Below are positions 6,376 through 14,374 of a DNA stretch of 15,206 bases, one piece after another. Source of the stretch: Bacteroidota bacterium (GTDB lineage Bacteria; Bacteroidota; Bacteroidia; Flavobacteriales; Weeksellaceae); assembly GCA_023457935.1 (NCBI GenBank), contig JAEXBA010000081.1, positions 1 through 15,206 on the forward strand, written 5' to 3'. The notes below the pieces were generated by a model. The model had not been told where the DNA came from and ran no database searches. It was given only the letters and a program-made list of their open reading frames with translations. Each line of letters begins with the position of its first letter. The first letter of the stretch is position 1. The position numbers and the translations under genes were made by a program.

Positions 6376-7251
6376 ATGAAATTATTGTTCCAAATAGTAC
6401 TTCTGATATCAAAACTTCCGTTGGGAGTGCTTTATTTGGTTTCCGAACTTATTTTTTTTCTTGTTTACAGGGTGGCCGGTTACCGCAAAAAAATTGTGTT
6501 CACCAATATCAAAAACTCTTTTCCGGAAAAATCAGACCGTGAAATTAATCTTATAACGAAAGATTTCTACAGAAATTTCTCGGATTATCTTGTTGAAACG
6601 GTAAAATCATTCACTATTTCAGCTAAAGAACTCAAAGTAAGGGTTCAGCATATCAATCAGGATGTTTTTCATGAGGCAAAAAATGAGGGCAAAAACATCA
6701 TCATGCTTTCCGGGCATATTTTCAACTGGGAATGGTTCAACGCATTGGCGACTGTTGTTCCGCAGCAACACAGCTATCCTGTGTACCGTAAGATGCAGAG
6801 CGGTTTCTGGGAAGAACAGATAAAAAAAATCCGCAGCAGTTATGGCAACGAAGCCATTGAAGCCGAAGCAGTCATCAAACATATTTTCCGGAATCCGAAC
6901 GATGGAAATTCGGTATATATGTTCGTAGCCGATCAGACGCCGAATCACCACAATGTTGACGCAGGAATTACTTTCCTGAACCAGAAAACACCTGTTTTTA
7001 TCGGTTATGACAAACTGGCGACGCGCATGGATCTTGCTTTTGTATACTGCGAAATGAAGAAGGTGAAACGCGGATTCTATCAGGTAAACTATTACAGAAT
7101 TTATCCTGAAGGCGAAAGATTTACCGAGTTTGAAGTCGTAAAGAAATTTCATAAAATGCTGGAAAACACCATCAGCAAGAGGCCGGACAACTATCTGTGG
7201 TCGCACCGGAAATGGAAATATGCAGACCGGATCAAACATTTTGTAGAATGA
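6376..7251 (+). CDS. LpxL/HtrB-like lysophospholipid acyltransferase
   Basis: 291 residues, close to the family's usual length. It is predicted to transfer an acyl chain to a lipid in the inner membrane, with lipid A or an aminolipid as candidate acceptors. Residues 1-32 form a hydrophobic N-terminal anchor, followed by GYRKKIVFTNIKNSFPEK (35-52), typical of these enzymes. The catalytic H-x4-E motif is His 114 and Glu 119 in SGHIFNWEWF. Later marks are VADQTP (184-189) and YLWSHRKWKYADR near the C-terminus. The last codons overlap the following glycosyltransferase start by ATGA, so the two are translationally coupled and probably act in envelope glycolipid synthesis. Whether it is the lipid A late acyltransferase cannot be decided here. 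Confidence 0.93.
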   Translation: MKLLFQIVLLISKLPLGVLYLVSELIFFLVYRVAGYRKKIVFTNIKNSFPEKSDREINLITKDFYRNFSDYLVETVKSFTISAKELKVRVQHINQDVFHEAKNEGKNIIMLSGHIFNWEWFNALATVVPQQHSYPVYRKMQSGFWEEQIKKIRSSYGNEAIEAEAVIKHIFRNPNDGNSVYMFVADQTPNHHNVDAGITFLNQKTPVFIGYDKLATRMDLAFVYCEMKKVKRGFYQVNYYRIYPEGERFTEFEVVKKFHKMLENTISKRPDNYLWSHRKWKYADRIKHFVE

Positions 7252-8213
7252 AGACAGCAGTTGCAATATTAACATGGAACGGAAAATCCTGGCTTGAAAA
7301 GTTTCTTCCAAATGTTATCCAGAATTCTCCCGAAGCAGAGATTTATGTAATTGACAACGGCTCTACGGATGATACACTGGAATTCCTGCAGAACAGTTTC
7401 CCGGAAGTTCATACTGTCATCAATGAAAAAAACTTTGGTTTTGCCGGCGGTTACAATGAAGGTCTGAAAAACATTGATGCAGACATCTACTGTCTGTTAA
7501 ACTCCGATGTTGAAGTTACCGAAAACTGGATTTCACCGGTACTTGATCTTTTTCAGAATGATGAAACTATTGCAGCAGTCCAGCCAAAAATTCTCTCGTA
7601 CAGCAACAAATCTAAGTTTGAATTTGCAGGCGCTGCAGGCGGTTTAATCGATAATCTTGGTTATCCGTACTGCCGCGGACGCGTTTTTGATGAATGCGAA
7701 AACGACAACGGCCAGTACGATGATGAAATAGAGATTTTCTGGGCTTCCGGCTGTGCTTTGTTTATCAGAAGTAAAGATTTTTGGCAACAGAATGGCTTTG
7801 ACGAACGTTTTTTTGCCCATCAGGAAGAAATTGACCTTTGCTGGCGGCTGAAAAATGAAGGAAAGAAAATTTTCTACACTCATAAATCTGCTGTTTACCA
7901 TGTGGGCGGCGGAACTTTGAGCAAGCAGAATCCCGAAAAAACGTTTCTTAATTTCCGGAACAACCTTTCGATGATGCTGAAAAATTTACCGTTTCCCAAA
8001 CTGCTGTGGCTGATTTTTCTGCGGCTCTGTCTTGATGGAATTGCCGGCATCCGTTTCGGAGTGAAAGACGGTTTTGCTCACCTTTGGGCAGTTGTCCGCG
8101 CACATTTCGGCTTTTATGCACAGGCTCCGGAAACCTGGAAAAGAAGAGGCAGAAATCAGATTCAGAAATACTATCAGTCGAGTTGGCTGATTTTCAGACA
8201 CTTCCTGAAATAA
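7248..8213 (+). CDS. Glycosyltransferase family 2
   Basis: 321 residues counted from the ATG at 7248, where the protein starts MKTAVAILTWNG. An in-frame ATG at 7197 would add 17 residues inside the acyltransferase gene and is rejected. The GT-A fold is clear: VIDNGSTDDT at 34-43, NEKNFGFAGGYNEG at 59-72, the metal-site LLNSDVEV at 83-90, WASGCALFIR at 165-174 and the catalytic region FDERFFAHQEEIDLCWR at 184-200. This pattern is common in rhamnosyl- and other sugar transferases for cell-surface polysaccharides. A hydrophobic helix at about 250-268 may contact the membrane. Coupling to the upstream acyltransferase (ATGA overlap) suggests a lipid-linked glycan. The sugar and acceptor are unknown. 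Confidence 0.94.
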   Translation: MKTAVAILTWNGKSWLEKFLPNVIQNSPEAEIYVIDNGSTDDTLEFLQNSFPEVHTVINEKNFGFAGGYNEGLKNIDADIYCLLNSDVEVTENWISPVLDLFQNDETIAAVQPKILSYSNKSKFEFAGAAGGLIDNLGYPYCRGRVFDECENDNGQYDDEIEIFWASGCALFIRSKDFWQQNGFDERFFAHQEEIDLCWRLKNEGKKIFYTHKSAVYHVGGGTLSKQNPEKTFLNFRNNLSMMLKNLPFPKLLWLIFLRLCLDGIAGIRFGVKDGFAHLWAVVRAHFGFYAQAPETWKRRGRNQIQKYYQSSWLIFRHFLK

Positions 8214-8440
8214 TCCGAATCGCCGTCTGATTTCCTTCATTTGAGGTCTGAACGTTTTAAATGAAAAAAATTCGTTTTGCCGGAATTCTCCTGCTCATTT
8301 ATCAGACCGAACTGTAAATTCTGTTCAAAAAATTCATCAAACCGCCTCTTTAACTGTAAGCATCGCTACAAAATATATAAAGCACTTTCAAATCAAATTC
8401 TTAAATTTACCGTCCGCTGAAAAATGAAATGCATTTGTAA
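8214..8440. other. 227-nt gap before the signalling operon
   Basis: This gap separates the glycosyltransferase from the kinase operon and should hold the operon's promoter, but I find no full match. The nearest is TAAATTTA at 8402-8409, one base off TAnnTTTG and lacking an upstream TTG. GGTCTGA (8245-8251) and TCAGACC (8302-8308) form a 7-bp inverted repeat with 50 nt between. An 18-codon ORF (8261-8317, starting MKKIRFAGILLLI) sits in that interval and looks like a truncated signal peptide; I do not call it a gene. No convincing terminator for the upstream gene is visible. Confidence 0.5.
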
Positions 8441-8444
8441 ATGA
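8424..8444 (+). other. Six-codon upstream ORF overlapping the kinase start
   Basis: ATG at 8424 opens a reading frame MKCICK whose TGA (8442-8444) overlaps the kinase ATG (8441-8443) in an ATGA arrangement. Such an arrangement could couple translation of the kinase to this leader. It may equally be chance in an AT-rich leader. Confidence 0.25.
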
Positions 8445-9568
8445 TTTTGATTGTTGATGACTCTCCGGAGAACATTATCTCGCTGCAGAAAGTGCTGGAG
8501 AAAAACGGCTTTGAGGTGGATTCTGCCGCATCGGGCGAGGAAGCCCTGAAAAAGGTTCTGCAAAAATCCTATGTACTGATTATTCTGGACGTTCAGATGC
8601 CGGGAATGGATGGTTTTGAGGTTGCAGAAGCTGTTAAAGGATACAGCAAAGCCAAAGAAACAGCCATCATTTTCCTTTCTGCGGCTACAGCCGACGTTAA
8701 CCTCATTACACGCGGCTACTCTACCGGAGCGCTTGACTATATCAGCAAACCTGTTGACATTAATATTCTTCTGCTGAAAGTACAGACGTTTTACCGGATT
8801 TATGAACAGAGCAGAGCGCTGAATGAAATGCAGACCAAACTTCTCGAAGAAATTGAATTCCGTAAAGAAGCCGAACGCAAGAAAGACGAGTTTATCAGTA
8901 TTGCAAGTCATGAACTGAAAACACCGATGACGAGCGTGAAAGGTTACCTGCAGCTTCTTGAGCGAAGCATCAGCAAACAGGATATTGAACTAAGCAGAAA
9001 ACGCCTTGGAAAAGTTCAGAATCAGGTTGAAAAACTGCAGATTCTTATTTCAGACCTGCTCGACATGTCGAAAATTGACAGCGGAAAACTTCAGTTCAAT
9101 AAACAGAATTTTGTATTTGATGATTTACTGAACCATGTTCTGGAAGTAATGCAGCACAGCAGTCCGCAGATTAAATTCATCAAGAAAGGAACGGTACAGA
9201 ATGAAATTTGGGCAGATGAAATCCGTCTGGAACAGGTAATCGTCAACTTCCTGAGCAACGCACAGAAATACGCCGGCGATACTGAAGAAATCCATATCAT
9301 TTCGGAAGTGCGTGGCGATGAACTTTATTTTGCTGTTAAAGATTTCGGAATGGGAATGACCGAGGAACACCAGAAAAACGTTTTCGATAAGTTTTACCGT
9401 ATAGAAGAAACCTCAGAGCGTTTTCAGGGTTTCGGAATCGGACTCTTCATCTGCCACGAAATTATTGAAAGACATCACGGAAGAATTGGCGTAAACAGCG
9501 CTCCCGGAGAAGGCAGCGAGTTTTATTTTTACATTCCTTTACAACCTGAAAAAGGTCAAAAAAATTAA
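8441..9568 (+). CDS. REC-HisKA-HATPase soluble histidine kinase
   Basis: 375 residues with no membrane segment. The receiver domain comes first (about 1-118): acidic pair Asp 6/Asp 7, phosphoacceptor Asp 50 in ILDVQMPGMDG, Ser 80 and Lys 103 (SKPVD). A coiled linker (about 120-150) leads to HisKA with His 157 in SHELKTP. The ATPase domain has the N box around Asn 269/Asn 273 (NFLSNAQKYA), the G1 box DFGMGM (301-306) and the G2 box GFGIGLFI (330-337). An N-terminal REC means the kinase is itself controlled by phosphorylation, so it probably works inside a relay rather than as a primary sensor. It is 6 nt upstream of the large hybrid kinase and looks like the first gene of the operon. Its partners are inferred from position only. 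Confidence 0.95.
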   Translation: MILIVDDSPENIISLQKVLEKNGFEVDSAASGEEALKKVLQKSYVLIILDVQMPGMDGFEVAEAVKGYSKAKETAIIFLSAATADVNLITRGYSTGALDYISKPVDINILLLKVQTFYRIYEQSRALNEMQTKLLEEIEFRKEAERKKDEFISIASHELKTPMTSVKGYLQLLERSISKQDIELSRKRLGKVQNQVEKLQILISDLLDMSKIDSGKLQFNKQNFVFDDLLNHVLEVMQHSSPQIKFIKKGTVQNEIWADEIRLEQVIVNFLSNAQKYAGDTEEIHIISEVRGDELYFAVKDFGMGMTEEHQKNVFDKFYRIEETSERFQGFGIGLFICHEIIERHHGRIGVNSAPGEGSEFYFYIPLQPEKGQKN

Positions 9569-9574
9569 TCATCT

Positions 9575-12500
9575 ATGAAATTGTTCAAACGGAATTTACT
9601 GATTGGGCTTGGAGTTTCCCTGCTGTTACTTCTGGTTTCATCAGTAGCATCATACATCAGCATCAAGAACCTGATCGACAGTTCGAAAATGCTTCGCGAA
9701 AGCAACTACAGAATCGCTGCATTAAGCAGTACCATTTCCATGGTAAAAGATGCCGAAACAGGTCAGCGTGGATATTTGCTGACCGGCGATTCCCGTTTTC
9801 TTGATCCTTATAACGCCGCAAAGGAAAAAATCGAAACACAGATTGATGAACTCGACAAAGAGTTTGCCGACTCTCCGGCGCTTTCGCGGAATCTGACCAA
9901 GCTTAGAGAGAATATCGAAACAAGAATCAACATTCTTGATCAGAATCTTCAGTATAAAAAAAGAAACAACGAGGTAACAACAGAACAGCTGTTCAGCGGA
10001 AAAAAACACATGGATGAAATCCGCAGGATTGTGACCATGATGCAGAATGATGAACAGAAAATCCTGAATGAGCGTACCGAAACAATGAACAGGTTTGCGG
10101 CCTTCACACCATGGCTCATTATTTTTTCATCGTTGCTTGCCATAGCTATCACTTTGATCTTCTACAGAAAAGTAGCACAGGATTACGATGAGAAATCCAA
10201 CCTTTCTGAAGAACTTGAGCTGAAAAACGTCGAAGCTGAAAACCGTCTTGTTGCTATAAATGAAGTGGCAGAGAAAATTTCTTCCGGCAATTATGATATT
10301 CTGAAAGATATTGACGCGGCAAAAAATCTCGGTAACGTAGCCGCACCACTCCACGGAATGGCCAGTTCTCTGAAAACCAATTTCAGGATTCTTGAAGAAA
10401 AAGAATGGCTGAGTTCTTCCACCGCCCAGCTTACGGACCGCATGATGGGCGAAAAAAGCATCGAAGAATTCGCTTCCGACGTTCTGAATACGCTAACTCA
10501 GTTTACCGACAGCGACATGGCAGCGGTATACATTCATCAGGAAGACAATAATCTTCATTTTGCCAGCGGTTATGCAGTTTCCAGTGATACGAAGCAAACT
10601 ATAAAAGTGGGAGAAGGAATTGTCGGACAGGCTTTTAAAGACCGTAAAACAATTCTGGTGCGTAATATTGCTGATGAAGAGTCCACTATTTCCTATGCGA
10701 CAGGAAGCACCAAACCAAAAAATATTATTGCAATACCGATTACGAGATATAAAATTCCGCTGGGAGTTATTGAGCTTGGTTCTACGCACGACTACACCGA
10801 TCTTGAGCTTGAATTCCTGGATAATATTGCCGAAAATGTGGGAATATCGTTTTTTGCGGTTGAAAGCAGAACCAAACTTCAGGAACTTCTGGAAGAAACT
10901 CAGGCGCAGTCCGAAGAACTGCAGACACAGCATTCCGAACTGGAAAACATTAATGCCGAACTGGAAGCACAGTCTCAGAAACTGCTTGCCTCTGAAGAAG
11001 AGCTGCGTGTTCAGCAGGAAGAACTGATGCAGAGCAATCAGGAATTGGAGGAACGCAGCAGTCTGCTTGAAGAAAAAAATGCTCTCATTGAGCAGCATAA
11101 CCTTGATATTCAGCAGAAATCGCTTGAGCTTGAACAGAGCACGAAGTATAAATCCGAATTCCTTGCGAATATGTCGCACGAACTCCGAACTCCGCTGAAT
11201 TCAATTTTACTGCTTTCAAAACTCATGACAGAAAGTGAAGACCTTGATGAGCAGTATGTGGAATACGCAGAAGTGATGCAGAATTCCGGTCAGGGATTGC
11301 TTACGCTGATTGATGAAATCCTTGATCTTTCCAAAATTGAAGCCGGCAAAATGACGCTGAATATTTACGATGTGCCCGTGCTGGAAATCACCAAAGATAT
11401 GGAACTGATGTTCCGTCCGATGGCCGCTCAGAAAGATCTGGAACTGAATATTGAAATCGCAGCAGATGTTCCTCAGAACATTACAACCGACAAACAGCGG
11501 ATTGAGCAGATCCTGAAAAACCTTCTTTCCAACGCACTGAAATTTACGTCAAAAGGTAGTGTAGCACTGAAGGTTTCCAGGGAAAAAGAAAATCAGCTTC
11601 GCTTTACCGTAAAAGATACCGGAATCGGAATTGCAGCCGACAAACTGAAAATGGTTTTCGAGGCATTCCAGCAGGCCGACGGTTCCACACAGAGAAAATA
11701 CGGCGGAACCGGACTTGGACTGTCCATCAGCCGCGAACTTGCACGGCTTTTAGGCGGAAATATTGAACTGAAAAGTACCGAAAATGTTGGAAGTGAATTC
11801 TCACTGATTGTTCCAGCCGACCTTGAAAATTATCAGGAAGAAGAAATTACAGAACCGGTTCTCCCTGAAATTCCTGAGTTAAAAACAGTTCCTTCAATCA
11901 ATCAGCCTGAACAGCCGCAAAGGTTTATTGCAGAAAATATTCCGCAGCCGGTAGAGGACGACCGCGATACTATTACCGATGGCGACAAAGTGATTCTGAT
12001 TATCGAAGACGACACTGATTTCGCGAAAATTCTCCTGAAATACACACGCAGCAAAAATTATAAAGGCGTTGTGGCCGTTCGCGGCGATTCCGGAATTGAA
12101 CTTGCTGAACATTTCAAACCGATTGCCATTCTTCTGGATATTCAGTTGCCGGTGATGGACGGCTGGCAGGTGATGGAAGCCCTGAAATCAAATCCGGTAA
12201 CAAAACCTATTCCGGTACACATGATGTCTTCAATGAAAATGAAGCAGGAAAGTCTGTTGAAAGGCGCCGTGGATTTCATCAACAAACCTTTTGCTCTTGA
12301 GCAGATGCAGGAAATGTTCAAAAAACTGGAACACGCCCTGAATAAATCACCTAAAAAAGTTCTGATTGTAGAGGAAAACGAGCATCACGCAAAGGCGCTC
12401 AATTATTTCCTGACGGCTCACAACATCAATTCTGAGGTTTCAAAAAGTGTAACAGACAGTATAGATTCTCTTCAGAACCATGATATCGACTGTGTGATTC

Positions 12501-13165
12501 TGGATATGGGTGTTCCGGATAAAACCGCTTATGAAACGCTGGAAACCATAAAGGAAAATAAAGGTCTGGAACAGCTTCCGATTATTGTTTTCACCGGTAA
12601 AAACCTTTCAAAAGGCGAAGAAAGCCGCATCAAAAAATATGCGGATTCCATTGTGGTTAAAACTGCACATTCCTATCAGCGGATTTTGGATGAAGCCGGA
12701 CTTTTCCTTCATTTGGTTGAAGAAAAAAATAAGAAAGCGGACGGAAATCCAAAATTTGCTGCCCTTACAGAACTCCGCAATATCCTAAAAGACAAAACAG
12801 TTCTGGTTGCCGATGATGATGTACGGAATATTTTCTCGCTGACAAAGGCGCTGGAACTTCACGGCATGAAGGTAATTCCGGCAATGGACGGAAAAGAAGC
12901 TATGCAGCTTCTTGAAAAAAATCCGGAAATTGATGTCGTTCTTATGGACATGATGATGCCTGAAATGGACGGATATGAAACGATCCGCGAGATCAGAGCT
13001 TCAGCAAAATTCAGACATTTGCCGGTATTGGCAGTAACAGCAAAAGCCATGATGGGCGACCGCGAAAAATGTATTGCGGTGGGCGCTTCGGACTTCATTT
13101 CAAAACCTGTAGACATCGATCAGCTGATTTCGCTTCTGCGGGTTTGGCTTTATGATAAAAATTAA
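9575..13165 (+). CDS. CHASE3-GAF hybrid histidine kinase with three receiver domains
   Basis: A 1196-residue inner-membrane sensor. TM1 is at about 7-30 and a periplasmic CHASE3 domain at about 35-175, with the signature ETGQRGYLLTGDSRFLDPY at 61-79. TM2 is at about 179-197, followed by a HAMP-like segment (230-270, ISSGNYDI, MASSLK) and a GAF domain (about 290-430, GEGIVGQAF). Eleven unbroken Glu/Gln-rich heptads (446-522) lead to HisKA, His 535 in SHELRTP. The HATPase has the N box NLLSNALKF, G1 DTGIGI at 681-686 and G2 GGTGLGLSI. Three REC domains follow: REC1 (D855, K904), REC2 (D977, K1029, with Glu 933/Glu 934 in place of the usual acidic Asp) and REC3 (D1080, D1081, D1125, T1155, K1177). 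It probably feeds phosphate into the neighbouring receivers. The ligand is unknown. Confidence 0.96.
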   Translation: MKLFKRNLLIGLGVSLLLLLVSSVASYISIKNLIDSSKMLRESNYRIAALSSTISMVKDAETGQRGYLLTGDSRFLDPYNAAKEKIETQIDELDKEFADSPALSRNLTKLRENIETRINILDQNLQYKKRNNEVTTEQLFSGKKHMDEIRRIVTMMQNDEQKILNERTETMNRFAAFTPWLIIFSSLLAIAITLIFYRKVAQDYDEKSNLSEELELKNVEAENRLVAINEVAEKISSGNYDILKDIDAAKNLGNVAAPLHGMASSLKTNFRILEEKEWLSSSTAQLTDRMMGEKSIEEFASDVLNTLTQFTDSDMAAVYIHQEDNNLHFASGYAVSSDTKQTIKVGEGIVGQAFKDRKTILVRNIADEESTISYATGSTKPKNIIAIPITRYKIPLGVIELGSTHDYTDLELEFLDNIAENVGISFFAVESRTKLQELLEETQAQSEELQTQHSELENINAELEAQSQKLLASEEELRVQQEELMQSNQELEERSSLLEEKNALIEQHNLDIQQKSLELEQSTKYKSEFLANMSHELRTPLNSILLLSKLMTESEDLDEQYVEYAEVMQNSGQGLLTLIDEILDLSKIEAGKMTLNIYDVPVLEITKDMELMFRPMAAQKDLELNIEIAADVPQNITTDKQRIEQILKNLLSNALKFTSKGSVALKVSREKENQLRFTVKDTGIGIAADKLKMVFEAFQQADGSTQRKYGGTGLGLSISRELARLLGGNIELKSTENVGSEFSLIVPADLENYQEEEITEPVLPEIPELKTVPSINQPEQPQRFIAENIPQPVEDDRDTITDGDKVILIIEDDTDFAKILLKYTRSKNYKGVVAVRGDSGIELAEHFKPIAILLDIQLPVMDGWQVMEALKSNPVTKPIPVHMMSSMKMKQESLLKGAVDFINKPFALEQMQEMFKKLEHALNKSPKKVLIVEENEHHAKALNYFLTAHNINSEVSKSVTDSIDSLQNHDIDCVILDMGVPDKTAYETLETIKENKGLEQLPIIVFTGKNLSKGEESRIKKYADSIVVKTAHSYQRILDEAGLFLHLVEEKNKKADGNPKFAALTELRNILKDKTVLVADDDVRNIFSLTKALELHGMKVIPAMDGKEAMQLLEKNPEIDVVLMDMMMPEMDGYETIREIRASAKFRHLPVLAVTAKAMMGDREKCIAVGASDFISKPVDIDQLISLLRVWLYDKN

Positions 13166-13176
13166 TAATTCAGTTT

Positions 13177-13551
13177 ATGAACAGCTCTAAGAAAATTCTT
13201 ATTATTGACGATGACAGCAAGAACATATTTGCGCTGAATGCCGTTCTTACTGCAAAAAAATTCAGCTGCCTTTCTGCACAAAGTGCCGAAGACGGCTTCA
13301 GATTACTGGAAAACAACAGTAATATCGGCGTTGTACTGATGGATATGATGATGCCCGAAATTGATGGCTATCAGGCCATCCGAACAATGAAGAGCAGCGA
13401 GAAGATGAAAGATATTCCTGTAATTGCCATTACTGCGCAGGCCATGACCGGTGACCGTGAAAAATGCATTGAAGCAGGAGCCGACGGCTATATTTCGAAG
13501 CCGGTAAATGTTGATGAACTTTTGGCAATTTTGGCAAACATAATGAAGTAA
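13177..13551 (+). CDS. Single-domain response regulator (REC only)
   Basis: 124 residues, one receiver domain and no output domain. The acidic pair is Asp 11/Asp 12, the phosphoacceptor Asp 56 (VVLMDMMMPEIDG), with Thr 86 (ITAQAM) and Lys 108 (SKPV). The stretches VVLMDMMMPE, GDREKCI and ISKPV are shared with REC3 of the upstream hybrid kinase, which suggests a domain duplication. It may be a phosphate shuttle or sink, or may bind CheR or CheB, which follow in the operon; no output is visible. It lies 11 nt after the kinase and 3 nt before the CheR-type gene. Confidence 0.95.
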   Translation: MNSSKKILIIDDDSKNIFALNAVLTAKKFSCLSAQSAEDGFRLLENNSNIGVVLMDMMMPEIDGYQAIRTMKSSEKMKDIPVIAITAQAMTGDREKCIEAGADGYISKPVNVDELLAILANIMK

Positions 13552-13554
13552 AAG

Positions 13555-14373
13555 GTGAAATCTTCCAACAGTGATGAACTTGTAGAAATAATTTTGGCAG
13601 ATGTGCTGGAAATTTACGGGTATGATTTTACCGGTTATTCGCGCGCATCCCTGAAGCGCCGAATGATCCGCCTTTACGAGATGGACAGGTTTGTAAGTTT
13701 TGCTGAATACCGATATAAAATAAGGACAGACGCCGGCTATTTCAAAAGATTTCTGGAGGAAATTACCATCAACGTTACGGAGATGTTCCGTGATCCTGAA
13801 TTTTACCGCGATCTTCGGAAAGATATTCTTCCCAAACTTGGAACGTATCCTTTTATCCGAATCTGGATTGCCGGATGCAGTACCGGTGAAGAGGCCTACT
13901 CCATCGCTATTTTTCTGAAAGAACTGAATCTTCTTCACAAATCGCTGATCTACGCCACCGATATCAACAGCGCGGTTCTGGAAAGTGCCGCGAAGGCAAT
14001 TCTTCCGCTCAGCAAACTGAAACTCTACACCGAAAATTACAACGAGGCCGGTGGAAGCGCCAGTTTCTCAGATTATTACACCGCAAATTATTCACTCGGA
14101 AAACTGAATGACGAACTGAAATCCAAGATTATTTTTTCCACACATAACCTGGTGACCGACAATTCCTTTAACGAATTTCAGCTGATTCTCTGCAGAAATG
14201 TAATTATCTATTTCGACCGCCCGCTTCAGCATCAGGTTTTTGAACTGTTCGACAGAAGTCTGGAAAAATTCGGATATTTGGCTTTAGGAACCAAGGAAAC
14301 ACTGGATTTTTCAGCCGTTTCAAAGAACTATGAACGTGTCGGATCCGGCAAAATATGGAGAAAAATTCATTAA
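13555..14373 (+). CDS. CheR-type protein-glutamate methyltransferase, GTG start
   Basis: 272 residues. CheR enzymes transfer methyl from SAM to glutamates of chemoreceptor coiled coils. The N-terminal domain shows YDFTGYSRASLKRRMIRL (23-40) and the substrate-recognition VTEMFRDPEFY (74-84). The SAM pocket is IWIAGCSTGEEAYSIAI at 103-119, with Asp 136 in ATDIN and CRNVIIYFD at 213-221. The C-terminal tail lacks a receptor-tethering pentapeptide-binding extension or TPR that I can recognise. It starts with GTG at 13555, 3 nt after the regulator stop; no ATG lies nearby in frame, and the N-terminus matches the family. The CheB-type gene follows after 1 nt. No chemoreceptor is visible, so the methylated protein is unknown. 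Confidence 0.95.
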   Translation: MKSSNSDELVEIILADVLEIYGYDFTGYSRASLKRRMIRLYEMDRFVSFAEYRYKIRTDAGYFKRFLEEITINVTEMFRDPEFYRDLRKDILPKLGTYPFIRIWIAGCSTGEEAYSIAIFLKELNLLHKSLIYATDINSAVLESAAKAILPLSKLKLYTENYNEAGGSASFSDYYTANYSLGKLNDELKSKIIFSTHNLVTDNSFNEFQLILCRNVIIYFDRPLQHQVFELFDRSLEKFGYLALGTKETLDFSAVSKNYERVGSGKIWRKIH

Positions 14374-14374
14374 G

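Noticed and set aside
7197..7247. Longer glycosyltransferase start inside the acyltransferase gene
   Set aside because: The extra residues do not resemble the family; MKTAVAILTWNG at 7248 is the natural GT2 start, with an ATGA overlap.
14330..14374. Longer CheB-type start inside the CheR-type gene
   Set aside because: The ATG at 14375 follows the upstream stop by 1 nt and starts the domain directly.
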